A DNA stretch of 64,000 bases from Talinum fruticosum (Eukaryota; Streptophyta; Magnoliopsida; Caryophyllales; Talinaceae). Both the position numbers and the translations under genes were made by a program. The first letter of the stretch is position 1. Every line of letters begins with the position of its first letter. Below the pieces are notes generated by a model. It was not told where the DNA came from. It saw nothing but the letters and a program-made list of their open reading frames with translations, and did no database searches. The stretch is from assembly GCA_021018815.1 (NCBI GenBank), contig JAITYX010000053.1, positions 1,798,001 through 1,862,000 of the forward strand, written 5' to 3'. Below are positions 13,401 to 25,800 of this stretch, in pieces.

Positions 13401-16400
13401 GAGGAGGCGATAAGTATTTTTGAGTGTTGCCAAAACTCCCTTGAAGCTTGTGTCATAAGTGAAGAGAGCTCTGTAGTGGATTTTGAGGACTCGGAATTCT
13501 AAGATGGCGCTGGCTGGTTTTCACCATCAATCGAGTAAAACCATCAGTCGAGTTTGGCCTTGGCCCGTGGTGTTCTCCCCATCATCACTTACCCTTGCCG
13601 AAAAATTGTTTTAGAATAGTGATCACAGCTGTTGTGTGGCAATAGTGTAGGTGGTGTAGCATATTGCGATTGTCTTGGAATAGATTTTCAGAAAGATTTA
13701 GCAAACAATTTTTAGTCCGAAGAGAATGATTTCAATCTAATCAGCATAATATAGCAAGGTTTGCAACAAAGATAGCAGAATATATCAGTCTTCAAAAAAC
13801 TATATAAATTCAAGATAGAAATGCCTGTGGTCCATTTCAAATTGGTTGTAGAATAGTGATCGCGACTACTTTCCAATCCAGAAATTTTCTTAGTGGAACA
13901 TAAAACACAAGCATAACACAGCAAAAATGCAATTTGCTCTACTTGAAACCCTTCAGTATGGAGGTTTTGTCTTAGAATGTCTTCTTTTAGAATCTAGACT
14001 CTTATGTATATTCCAATTAGTCAAGATATGTTTCTAAAGCCTTTCCTCCTGGCTTAAGGGATTGAAGGACGGAAACTGAAGCTTGAAGATGCTAAACTGA
14101 AAAGAATTAGATATGTTTTTGGTGCTTCAAAATTCTTGTGATACACTCCATTTGCTGTTTTGTGGTTACTGCTGCTTGAGCCTTTAGAGATCTTGTGTTA
14201 TTTTTTATATTTTAAAGTTCTTAGGGTCATGTCTGGTTTAGCTTTGTTCTGGAAATTGTCTTTTTCTTTTTCCCTGCAATTTCTTCCAGCTTTTGAAGAC
14301 ATTATATGCAATTGAAATTTTCAAAATGCATTTGCTTTGTCCTGTACTGTTTTTTATATTGTGAATGTTCGGATTTGGTGAATAGTGGGTTTCATAAGTT
14401 AAGATGGTTTCCAATGCAAATTCTGCAGGGTTTTCCTCGTACAGATATTGATATTCCTACTGTTCGTGCAGACAGGCATCGTTTGGCTGGTAATAGGCTC
14501 TATCCATTTCTTCGCTTTATTTGATTGGCAGCTTTTTGTAAGGTGATGTCTGAGTAGTAGCCACTGTTGGTTGCTTTTGATGCTTGTAGCAATGGCAAGT
14601 GAAACATAATATCAAACGGTTTGAAAATGTCAGTTTGTCATAGTGTTCTCTGTTCATTTGATTATTTGAAGGGAATTGACTAATGAGGAATCTACAAACC
14701 AACAAAAGAGGTGGACTCATGTGTCAAACATGGGGAGTGAACCACGTCAGACTGATTTTTTTATTATGTCTGTTAGTAAAAACAAACACAAGTAAAATTT
14801 ATTATTCCTATTTGTCGATTAAAATTTGAAGACAATGTTTTCATGTACAAATTACTAAGAATAGTTGTATGTTCTGTTTCTTGTCTTTGGAAAAGTTAGT
14901 TCATTGCTTATAACTTCTGCGGAAAATCAAAGATGAAAGTAAAAATTAAAAATTTCTATTTTTATGTCATCGATTAAATTATGAATTTCAAATTTATTTA
15001 CAAGCCGTGTCATATCTGAGTCATATTTGTGTGCATCATTAGTGTCAGTGTTACATAGTGACAAAGGAGGTTATTTTTGTTGAATCACAAAGGGGTGAGA
15101 AGGTCAACCCTCATCCACATTCCCTTTAGGAGTTTAGGGAAGGATGTATTTCTCAAGATGTCTGCACCTGTTGCCACTAGGAAATGTTCAGGATTGGGGA
15201 AGGAATTTCGTGTCCCATGAAGATTCTTCTTTCGAATGTTGGTTGTCTTTGGGTTGTGTAAAAGGGGCTGGATTGTGGAGAATCCCCAGGCGTTGTCCCT
15301 TGTCACTGTTTTGTTTGTAATATAAGCGAACAAACTTTTGATTTTTTTTTGGCCAGGTCATTTGATGGAAAATCTGTTAGTAAAACTCAAATTAACTCAA
15401 CTATCCAATTTCCACTTAAGTGCATATTACTAAAATGTCTTCAAATAAGTTGTCAACATGCTCTAGAAAATCTCTTATAAAAAGGAAATGCGAAAGCCTA
15501 GGGAAATGGTTATTGGCTAGTTAATTAAAGATTAGGGAAAACTACCATGGACTTCACTTCTTCTCGAAATATTTGCATCCTAGATCAATTGCATACAGTT
15601 CTACAATTATCTAAACCGTAAATATTCAAAGGAAAGTGGATGCCATAGTAGTTTTCCCTTTCAAAAAAGTAAAGAAATATATGAAGTCCAACCTAGACAT
15701 TATGGGTTGGAAAAAACGTAGAAAGGAGAGGTTTATTTTTTATTGTATAAGTTGGTTGTTACCAATACAAGTTTCTATAAATAGGCTAGCTGGCATGAGG
15801 ATTTGTGTGTGTGTGTGTGCATGTAACGGAGGTTGCATTTCTCTTCTTTTTGTTTTTTTGGGGGGGATGGGGGTGTTAAAATTTAAGCTTCATTATTCCC
15901 CTAAAAGATTCTCAATCTACTTTCAGAATTTATGCGGTGAAAAAATTATGCGAGTGGTCGTCTCTGGTCTCAATGCTGGTAGGAATTACGGTATATCTCT
16001 TTTTCCAGCACGTACAAATTGTGGCCACTTGAACAGCATGCACTGCTCTCCCTGTTATATTCTACTCCCAGGAGTCTCCACCCCACAAATACGACCAAAA
16101 ACACACGTGGTGACATCCTTGTGCGGACACACTAAGGATCTTTTCGTTTCAACTGATGGTAGTTGTTTTAGCTAGAGGTGTATTCGAGCCGAGTTGAGCC
16201 CGAATAGGCTCGTGGCTCGTGAATATCATTTGTAGCTCGAACTTGGCTCGTGGCTCTTTAGCTCGGCAAATTCAAGCTCTAGCTCGGCTTGCCGAAAACT
16301 CGAGCCTAATCTCAGCTCATTAAAAGCTCAAACTTGAGCTCGACTCGTCCTTGTCTCATTAGTTCACTATGCTTCTTCAAAATTTTTGTTTTTAGGTTCA

Positions 16401-16754
16401 AAGTCACTTTGTATACTTACTATAAAAACATGAATTTTAACTTAATGAGGCTCGTTTACTTGGCTCGTTCGGCTCCTTTGCTCGATTCATCGGCTCGTTT
16501 GTAATTGACTCGCGTAAGCTTGGCGAGCTTACGAGCTCCAAAATTGCAAGCTCAAGCTCGGCTTGGATAACTATCCAGGCCGAGGCTCATCCCAGTTCGA
16601 CTTGGCAAGCCTTTATCTACACCCCTAATTTTAGTTATTATGAGATCTTATAAGCTAGGATGATTTGTTATTATAGTGTTATAGTGTATAGCAGTTATGA
16701 GTTATTATGAGTTTACGTAAAGCTAATAATAAAAATTTTGAATTGCACATCAAC

Positions 16755-16817
<63 letters not shown>

Positions 16818-19800
16818 TGAGGTTATGATTAGCGGTTATAGTGGGTAATAATGGATTACTGCCATAGCTGCTGTCAAGAGCGGTTTGATGTGGCTGTTAT
16901 GAGCTCTCATGAGCTATTATGAGCTCTCATGAGCTATTATGAGCTCTCATGAGCTATTATGAGCTCTCATGAGCTATTATGAGCTCTCATGAGCTATTAT
17001 GAGCTCTCATGAGCTATTATGAGCTTTTAGCACTTTCGAACAGACTCTAAATACTAAATGTATAAGTGATGCATGTTAAATATTATATTGACACACCAAA
17101 CACAATACTAATATGCACCATATATTCTTCTTATACACTACATTATATAGATATATATATATATTGTGTGTTTGGTTCGTTTATATATAGGCTCGATCCA
17201 TTTACCTTTAGCTTACGACCTTTACAGACTTCTTACAGCTTAAGAAGCTCGTTACAACTACATATTACTTTTCATATTGAAATTTATTGTGAATTTATTT
17301 TTCTACCGTTAATGAAAATTTTTTGTTGGTGAATATTTATGTATCCGAAGGTGTCTACTAGGGATGTCGAGTGGGATATGTATGTGGCGAATATAATTAT
17401 ACCCACACCCTATTTTCCCCATTCTTATACTCATACTCCCATAGGGTATTTCAAGTATATCGGATTTATTTGTATAGATGTGTAAGGATTTTGATAATTA
17501 ATACTCATTGGATACATTAATTTAATTTTATGTCTTAAGAAATTTACAACCAAATTCCAACGAATAATTAATTTCAAAAGTATCATGTCCATTTAAGTTA
17601 ATTATCATGAATAATATTATTTGTTAAAGTTTAAGTTTATAAGTGAATAGTCAAGTTGAATATGACGAAATCATTTGGGCTATTTCAACTCTGTTCCATT
17701 TAGCATAAGTATTCATATGTGTATTTTTTTAGTTATGTGTAATATATTTGTATTTTTATTTATGAATTCCACGTAATAGAATAATAAAATTTATATATTT
17801 GTGATGCCAAATGCATATATGTCATGTTTAATGATCTCTTTTTTCAAGAAAAAAAGAAATTATATTTGTTATTTATGAAAAAGTTTTTATAGATGCATAA
17901 ATAATTTTCATATAATACGTAGTTGAAAATGACCTTAATTTTACTTGTTTGAAATAAATGTACTATTAATTTTAGTAGTTGAGAGCATTTAATAGTTGAG
18001 AACGTTTATCTTAAACTTGTAAAATGAAGGTTATTTTCAACTATTTAGTATATGAAAGTCATTCATGCATCTATAAAAACTCTTTTCATAATTATCAAAC
18101 ATAATTTCGTTTTTTCTATAAAAAAAAAGAAACAAATCATCAAACCGATACATATGCATTTGACATTACAAATATATAAATTTTATAATTTACATTAAAT
18201 TCATAAATAAAAGTACAAATATGTTGTACATATTAAACATATTTAATATGTTGTACATATTAAATATGTTGTACATAAATAAAAGTACAAATATAAACAT
18301 ATATTAAACATTTTTATCAAGTCATGTAAAACATTTTATATTCCATACAACACCTTACAACTTTCCTTATAGCTTCTTACAGCCTTACAGTTCCTTACAA
18401 TTAAATGAAACAGGGTCATAGTCTTCTTATACACCGTAGTATATTGTTAAAGCTCACCATATGTACTGTAGTTATTGTTTTTGTGGGTTTTAATTTATCT
18501 ATATTTTTAGTATTATTTATTCATATTAATACTAAAAATATTGTACGACTTCGTAATGTTCACAACCATGATATTATTGTTTACTAAATATAATATTAAT
18601 ATTCACCAAATATAATACTAATAATCACTAAAAATAATTCAAACTCTTACCATTTATGTGATTAATGTAATATGAATATTCACCAAATACATAAGATTGA
18701 TGTACAACAAACATAATATTGATGCCACACCATATATTTTGCGTGTACACCATATTTTGTGTGTAATCAATATTAGTATATATGCAACTAAATATAACAT
18801 GAATACTCACCAAACATAATACTATTGCCCACTAAGTCTAGTTCAATTGCTCCTTGTATATATTAGCAATACTAATGAAATATAATATGAATGCCTAACA
18901 AATATAATGTATACCAAACATCTCCTATTCTTGAATTATATAATTTATTGAGTAGAATATAATTTCTTTTTGTGTAATATCCATCTATATTTTTTTCCCT
19001 TCATACGAAAACGATATCTGTAGAGTCATGTTCACCAAATATGATGTTAATGTTCACTATATATATATAATATCAATGATTACTAAGCATAATACTAATG
19101 CTCGTGGAACATCATTCAATTGCTTATAATATGTGATTCTAATATAACATGACTGCTCCCTAAATATATAATTGATGAACGCTAAATATGATATTGATGC
19201 ACACCAAATATTTTGGGTTTTTGCTAACTAATACTCACACATGAAAAAGAATATCTAAATTGAATAAATGTGATCCTTTTAAAAAAAAGTTGAATAAATA
19301 CGACAATGATATTCACCAAATGTAATACCAATTCTCACTAAAATATAATATGGAATTGCTCACCATATATAGTACTAATAGTCGCTAAGTATAAGATAAA
19401 TGCTCATTCATCACAATATACTAAATATAATTTAAATGCTCACCAAAGCTTTCGGGCATTCATTGTAAATATAATTTGAATACATCATGTTCATTGTAAA
19501 CATACTCTCAATTTAAACTCTCACATAACATCCTTTGTGCTTGAAGAGTTCCTGTATAAAAGAATAATTAGTATATACGAAAAGCTAGATGTAATACGAA
19601 AAAACAAATAAATAAAATGATGCCAAGGAAATGGATGAAAAGGTAAAAAATTGAAGTAAATTGTGCAAAGAAACAAAAAAAGGAAAAAGAAAGCAAAAAA
19701 AAAGTAAAAACGAAAGCAAAAATTTCCAAGTTTGGGCATCATAGACTTGGAATCGAACCCTTGACTCTGTTACTTTGGTTATAATATCCTCCTTACTGAG

Positions 19801-22800
19801 CCATCCTCAACCTGCTGGATATATGCCAGGAATTAATTATTAAAGACAGAGAATACGGACTGGAGTAGTGAAGTTGTGTACTCCTGAAGGAGTACTATAT
19901 AAATTGCACTGCTGTCGTTTCTCGTCTGCAGCCCTTGATCCTTTTAGTGATCCAGTTAGACCATCTTCTTCATTGAGTAGGAATTTTCAATTTCAGCTAT
20001 ACAGAAATTTTTTAGGATTGTCCAGTCTTATAATTGCTGGAAAACAAGAGATCTCAATTGAGTATGCATGGTCACAGCATGAACTTTTCAGATCAGATGA
20101 GTCCAACCAAGTTTTTTGTTAGCCTAGCCTCTTGTGATTTGTAACCTCTGGATAAAATGTATGCTCTAGAGGTGACTATGCCAGATAGGAGGAGCAAAAG
20201 GCTAAACCCAGAAGCATATTCTTCCTTGTTCTCACGTAATTTTGCGGCCCAACTGAGGTTAATAGGAGGGCTATAAAGCAAAAATATGTTGCTTTCAATA
20301 GTACTCAAGCACGCATTTCACCTATATAACATCAGCTTTAGCAGCAACAGGCCAGATATGCTTGCCAAATGCCAGCTTTTTCCACTTTCCAATGTTTCTC
20401 ACTCTGAAGCTACAAGGTTTCTTGAGGAGACAAGCAATATCCTATGGGTAAGGCACTCAAGGAGATTTCTGTTTTTTTCTAATATCTGTCCCAGTCGAAG
20501 TTCCTGCTAACTTAATTGATATCTTGAATAGACCTCCAATGTATTAGGCTTTGCTTCATTCACTTATATCTCTCCCCAAAAATATATGATCCATTCCTCA
20601 GTTTTTTGTTTTTTTAATGGGTAATCTACAGTTGTGGTAGAAAGACACCCAAGGGGATGTGATCCATGTACGAAAGGGGTAAATACAAAAGCACTATGCC
20701 CTCAAGCGCTCATCCATAATAATATCTACAAAATCCAAAACAATTCAAAAATCTTTCAACAATAAGTACAACACTAAAACTATACAACATTCTCAAAAAG
20801 TAGAGCTTGAAATCTTGGAAGGACATAGCTTTGTCCTAAAAAATCCGTGGATTTTTCTCCTTCCAAGTAGGCTGCTAAATAGTTAGAGGAACCGTGTTCA
20901 AACTCCAAGAACCCCACTCTTCTTCATCCTTGTCCTCCAAACCACCAACACATCTTTCACATTAGATGGTTGGACCCAGCTAACTCCCATCAAAGAGAGA
21001 TAAATGCCAAAGCAAAGAAACCCACTGACAATGCACAAGGAGATGATCCACAGATTCTTCCTCCTCGAAACACATAGAGCACCCGCTAAGACAACTAAAT
21101 CTTCTTTTCTTAATCATGTCTCCATAGAAATCTTTCCTTTGGTGGCTGCCCAAGCAAAGAAGCAGGCTTTTGTGGGATCTTTAGATTTCCTAATGGACTT
21201 GGCAGGATAATCCAGGCCATTCAATGCTTCAGACTGTGTGAAATGAGAACTCTTGATGGTAAAGACCCCTCACAGTCATGTGGGCTATGATTGACCTGAG
21301 GCAGAACCTCCCTGTTAACAATTGAAGATAATAAATTGTAGATGCTCTCCTCTTCCCAACCATTAAGGCTTCTCATACAAGTCAAATTCCAATGGCTAAT
21401 GTCATCATTCCATGAAACCATGTTTTGTACCATTGCCTCATTTAAATGAGCTATCCTAGAAAGATCAACTGAGCCTTGAAATGCATTAAGGATTTAAGGC
21501 GCTCAATACCTGCTAAGGTATATTTCAAACAACCAACCCCATGGGCATATGCACTCTTCTTGCTCCACCATCCCAATTCCCATACCATCAACCCCATGCA
21601 TAGTTGCCTGGAATACAGTATGGTCAGGTTCGTGGAACAAATTCAGGTACGCAAGGTAGTTTTTCATATATTTCATGTCATGTACTTCACTAAATGATTT
21701 ATTTTGAAATCAATTTTATTAGGAAAAGAAACAGTCTGATTTTTAAAGAAATTAAAAAATTTAAGACAAAATTGTAAAAGAAGTGGTTCAAGAATGAAAT
21801 CACCGGCCATCACTTTGTGCAACTCTCCAAATACTTTCCCCTCTTTTTACCGTGTCAAAGTGCAGTTATTACCTCTCAAGTTCTTACCTCCATTGTCCAA
21901 CTCCCCTTTCTCTCAACTCATAATTTTATTCCCAGACCCCTACTTTTCCTCTCTTCTATCTCTTTCCTACTATTCAAATTATTATTCAAAGACCCTATGC
22001 TGAGTTCTTCTTCCTTCTGTCTTTGCTATGTTCTTCGATGGAGGATGCTTTCCTCTCAGCCGTGCATTCATCATATCAAATAGCTTAACTGGAGAAAGAA
22101 GTTGAAGAGCCCCATTTCACTCCATCAATTTCATTTAGATTCCGTATCTGTTAAGATTTAGGGTTTCCTTTTTCTTGATCTGAACTCTAGATCTCCAGAG
22201 ACTTTTAATTTTCTCCTAAAATCTGTCATGAATCCCAAAATTGTGCAACAGCTTGTAATTGGAGATGGGTTTGCTGGATTTGCCAAATTTGGCGAGCTGG
22301 CATGCCCACAACTCACGTTTCGGTTCACACGAACTGGTTTGCAATATTGGAGGAGGGGGAGTGAGCGAATCTGGTATCCATGCCCCATACTTTCCATTCA
22401 CATTTTTCTGTGGAGCATCATCTTCTTTTCCAAACCTTCAAAGCCGGTCTTCAAAGCTTCATTCATCTCATGAGAGGTCTTATGCCAAGCCCTCCCTCTT
22501 GCTTAGACAACAAACATCATCCCATTTGACCCAGTGGAGACTCTTACCAGTATCGTTGCTATTCCAGAGAAAGTCTCTCATGATCCATTCATCGATTATT
22601 TAGTTATTTTGAAATCATCTCATATTTGTGATCTCTAGTTACAAAATACCAAAACCCAACAGTGGCGTTATATGAGCTAGGTGGGCAATGAAGCATAGAA
22701 TTTTCTTGAAGACTGGTATGACGTGATTCACTACCATGCCTTAGACAAGGATAATGCAAAACCTTTGGCACCAGCTGAGAAAACCTTCACATGAGAAAAA

Positions 22801-25800
22801 GACATTCACGATTAGGATTGGATTTGGTTACTGGGGTATGTATAGTTAGGGATGAGCTAAATACCATGCTACACTTGTAGGCCTGTGTTGAGAATGAACT
22901 ATTGAGCCCGCCTTGAGTCTAATGCCGTTCAGGTTGGAGAAAGTATGAAGTGTGTCTCGATCTGGACAATTGAATCAGAGATGGACGCTATATTCATCTG
23001 AGGTCGCCGTCATGCTGTGGTGATATTTAAAGAAAGACTAATGAAGAATACCAACCTACCAAATTCTCTCTAGAGCTTTCTATGCCCTGGTTGGACAAAT
23101 CCGTTGACTTGCATCGACTATGAAGGTCTCCCTCAACAAACTAACCTGTGTCTTTCTATTGAACTAGACCGAGCGAAGTAGCTTGTTCATGATATAAAGC
23201 ATAGGCTTCCAAAGATGGGAGTGAGTACGTATATATTGAACAGTGGACACCAAAAACAGGGGACAAAAAAGAAACAAAACTTGGACATGTGTCAGACACG
23301 CATGTCTGATGTAATTCAATATGCTTTGTTTTTTTATTAAATTTTTTTAAAATAAGACCAGATAGCATAATTAACCTTTCTCATTTCTATCTGTGCACTT
23401 GGTAAAATTAATTATGTTGTAAAATCCTAATTGTTTGTTGTTTGTGTGTTTTGAATTGAAAATTGGCTTTTGAGTTTAAATTAGGAATTGTTGCAAGTTC
23501 CATTTTACTTTGAAGATTTTTGTTTTTATTATGTCGGTTTGGAAAGATTAAATACTCTACTAAAAATTTGGATTCTAATGTTTTCAATTAAATTTGAAAT
23601 TTATTTTAAAATCTCATTATTGCGCAATTTCTGCCTCCTACTCATGTTGTATTATAGCCATCTTATCGACTTGTTGAATCATGTCTGTGATTCCTAATAT
23701 GGGTGCCTCCGAGGTTGTCCCAAGTTACGATAATGAAGTCCTGCTAGCAAAGGTTGTTTTTTGGGAGGGGGAGGGGGTCTCTGTAGTGTACATATCCCAA
23801 ACTTTGAAACATTCTTCTCTATTTAAATGCTGATTGTGCAATTGATACTGCTGCTTTGATTTATTCTTCCTTGTGTTAGATAAGCACTTTTCTTGATGAA
23901 GATTTAAGGTTGTATATGTCATTCATATTGTCTTTTTCCTGGATCTCTTTGCTGAACAGAGCTAAAGAATGATCACAAAGATCTGACGGAGAAAATCAAT
24001 CAAAATATACAACTTCTGCATGCAGCAAAACCTTCACCTAAGACCTCGACTGTTGTTGATTCAGGTATGCTGCTGTCTATCATTTGTTTGCCGACACCTT
24101 TGACCTTTTTATGGGTTTTGAAGGGGTTTGGGGAGGTGAGGGGAGCAATTGTAATTATTATGAAGATTGTTGTTTTGTTGTTGGCTGTCAAATTTGTCTT
24201 GAATGTTTGCAATTTGAAATGAATTCTGTCACTTTGAAGTTTGTTTAACCTACCCCTTGCGGCTGAAGTTTTACATAGACATGATGATCATTAGTTATTT
24301 GATTTCCTTGAGGGAAATTATTGTTTGTAGGTAGTTTGAGTTAAGCACCTCCTGATGCTGCCACTTTGGTACTTAGTAAACTCTCCTTAGTGCATAGCAT
24401 GAACTTGTTTGTAGGGCTGGTTTGGGAAACTAGTTCCAGTTAGTCTTTTTCTAATTATTCATTGGTGCAATACTTATTTCCAATGAGCATTGGGTCACTT
24501 CCTTTCATGTGCTCACATGTCTTCACTTTGAATGTGAAACAAATTGCTTTAACCGCTATGCTTTCCAGCTATAATGGTTGGTGTACTATACTAAATTAGT
24601 ATATATATTCACTCATTCTTGTTTATACCTTTTGTGCCACCCATCCGGTTAGTATTACAAAAATGTTAAATCTATTTTAAGTTTTCTTCAAAACACCTTT
24701 TTTTTTTTGGGTCTCTCAGAAATTGCCTCTTTGGCTTGTTTGGCTAAGGTTGCCTGGATCTTGAGGGTTTTGACTCATTTGCTAAATTATAAGATGGGAT
24801 TCTGGAAAAGGTGTCAACTAGTATGAGATAGGATTGCGGAAAAGGATGTCATTTATCTAAATAGTACTACATTGACCTTCACTTTGTATGTGAGAGTGAT
24901 TTGCTTATACCATTTGTTTTTGGCTTCAATGCTTAGTTACAATACTAAGGTGATAAGTATTTCAGTTCATGCCTCCTGTCCTGCTAATCCTTAAAAAGTT
25001 AATACTAAGGTGATTTGTGGCACTTCATGTTGGGATTTAACTTCTTGTATAGATCCTTTTCAGCTTTATTCAAGTGTTTGCTTTTCCATTTCTGTCAAGT
25101 AATCTCTTTCTTCAGGTCTCAACCCCACCCCCTCCCCAAGAAAAGGAAAAGTGATTCTTCAATCTGTTTTCTTTTCTTAAACATGGCATAGACTATGATT
25201 CAGCTTGTGCTCTGTTTTTGTTGAAAAATTTTTCATTAAACTTAGGTCATTTTGATTCTGTTCACTGATTTATTGCTGCTGCTCTGAGGTTTGTGCTTTC
25301 ATTTCCATCAAGCTGACACTTTTACTCTATTTAAGAAAACTGCAAAGAGACTTCTGAATCAGTCGAGCATGTTCACGCGAGGGATACTGCTGATGCTGAT
25401 GTGACTGTCAAAATTCCCTTTGCTATGGTTGATGAAATAACTGAAGCATCTCCTGCAGCAGATGATGGTTTGCAGCTTGGTGACCAGATAGTGAAATTTG
25501 GAAATGTTGAGGCTGGGGACAATTTGCTATCAAGACTTGCCTCGGAAGTTCAGGCGAATCAGGGAAATGCAATATCTGTGGTAGTCATGAGGCAGGGTGC
25601 TCTAACAAGCTTATCTGTTACACCTAAAACATGGCAAGGCAGAGGTTTGCTGGGGTATGTTGGCTAACCTCTTCTATAATGATTCAGCAAGTTTCAAGGA
25701 ATGCCTGTGCATGTCTGTGTTTGGGTGTTGTATTTAATTAATTTTGTTAGGTTTGGTCGTGGGAGGGGTTGAGGCGGCAAAAGGGACCTTTGAAAGCTAA

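Larger units (their letters stand above)
6818..13584 (-). mobile_element. Ty3/gypsy LTR retrotransposon in intron 1, antisense to the gene, dead
   Basis: Two LTRs in the same orientation enclose a PBS and, read on the - strand, gag, protease, RT, RNase H and integrase in the gypsy order. Motifs in protease ([16 protein letters not shown]) and in the integrase C-terminus ([17 protein letters not shown]) match a chromovirus group, tentatively CRM-like. That assignment rests on recall of the family. The frames are broken many times and a MITE interrupts gag. The LTRs differ by many substitutions and by indels (891 versus 1022 bp), so the insertion is old. A clean 5-bp target duplication is not visible; ACTTAC occurs near both outer edges. 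Confidence 0.87.

Noticed and set aside
6818..13584. Clean 5-bp target duplication for the gypsy element
   Set aside because: The bases flanking the TG...CA ends (CTCGA and TCACT) do not match. ACTTAC near both edges is suggestive only.
15636..16175. 179-codon frame in intron 2
   Set aside because: It spans a GT microsatellite and runs into the MITE. No motif.
16901..17020. Possible CRISPR-like array
   Set aside because: Head-to-tail 20-bp units without spacers, in a plant intron: a tandem repeat, not CRISPR.
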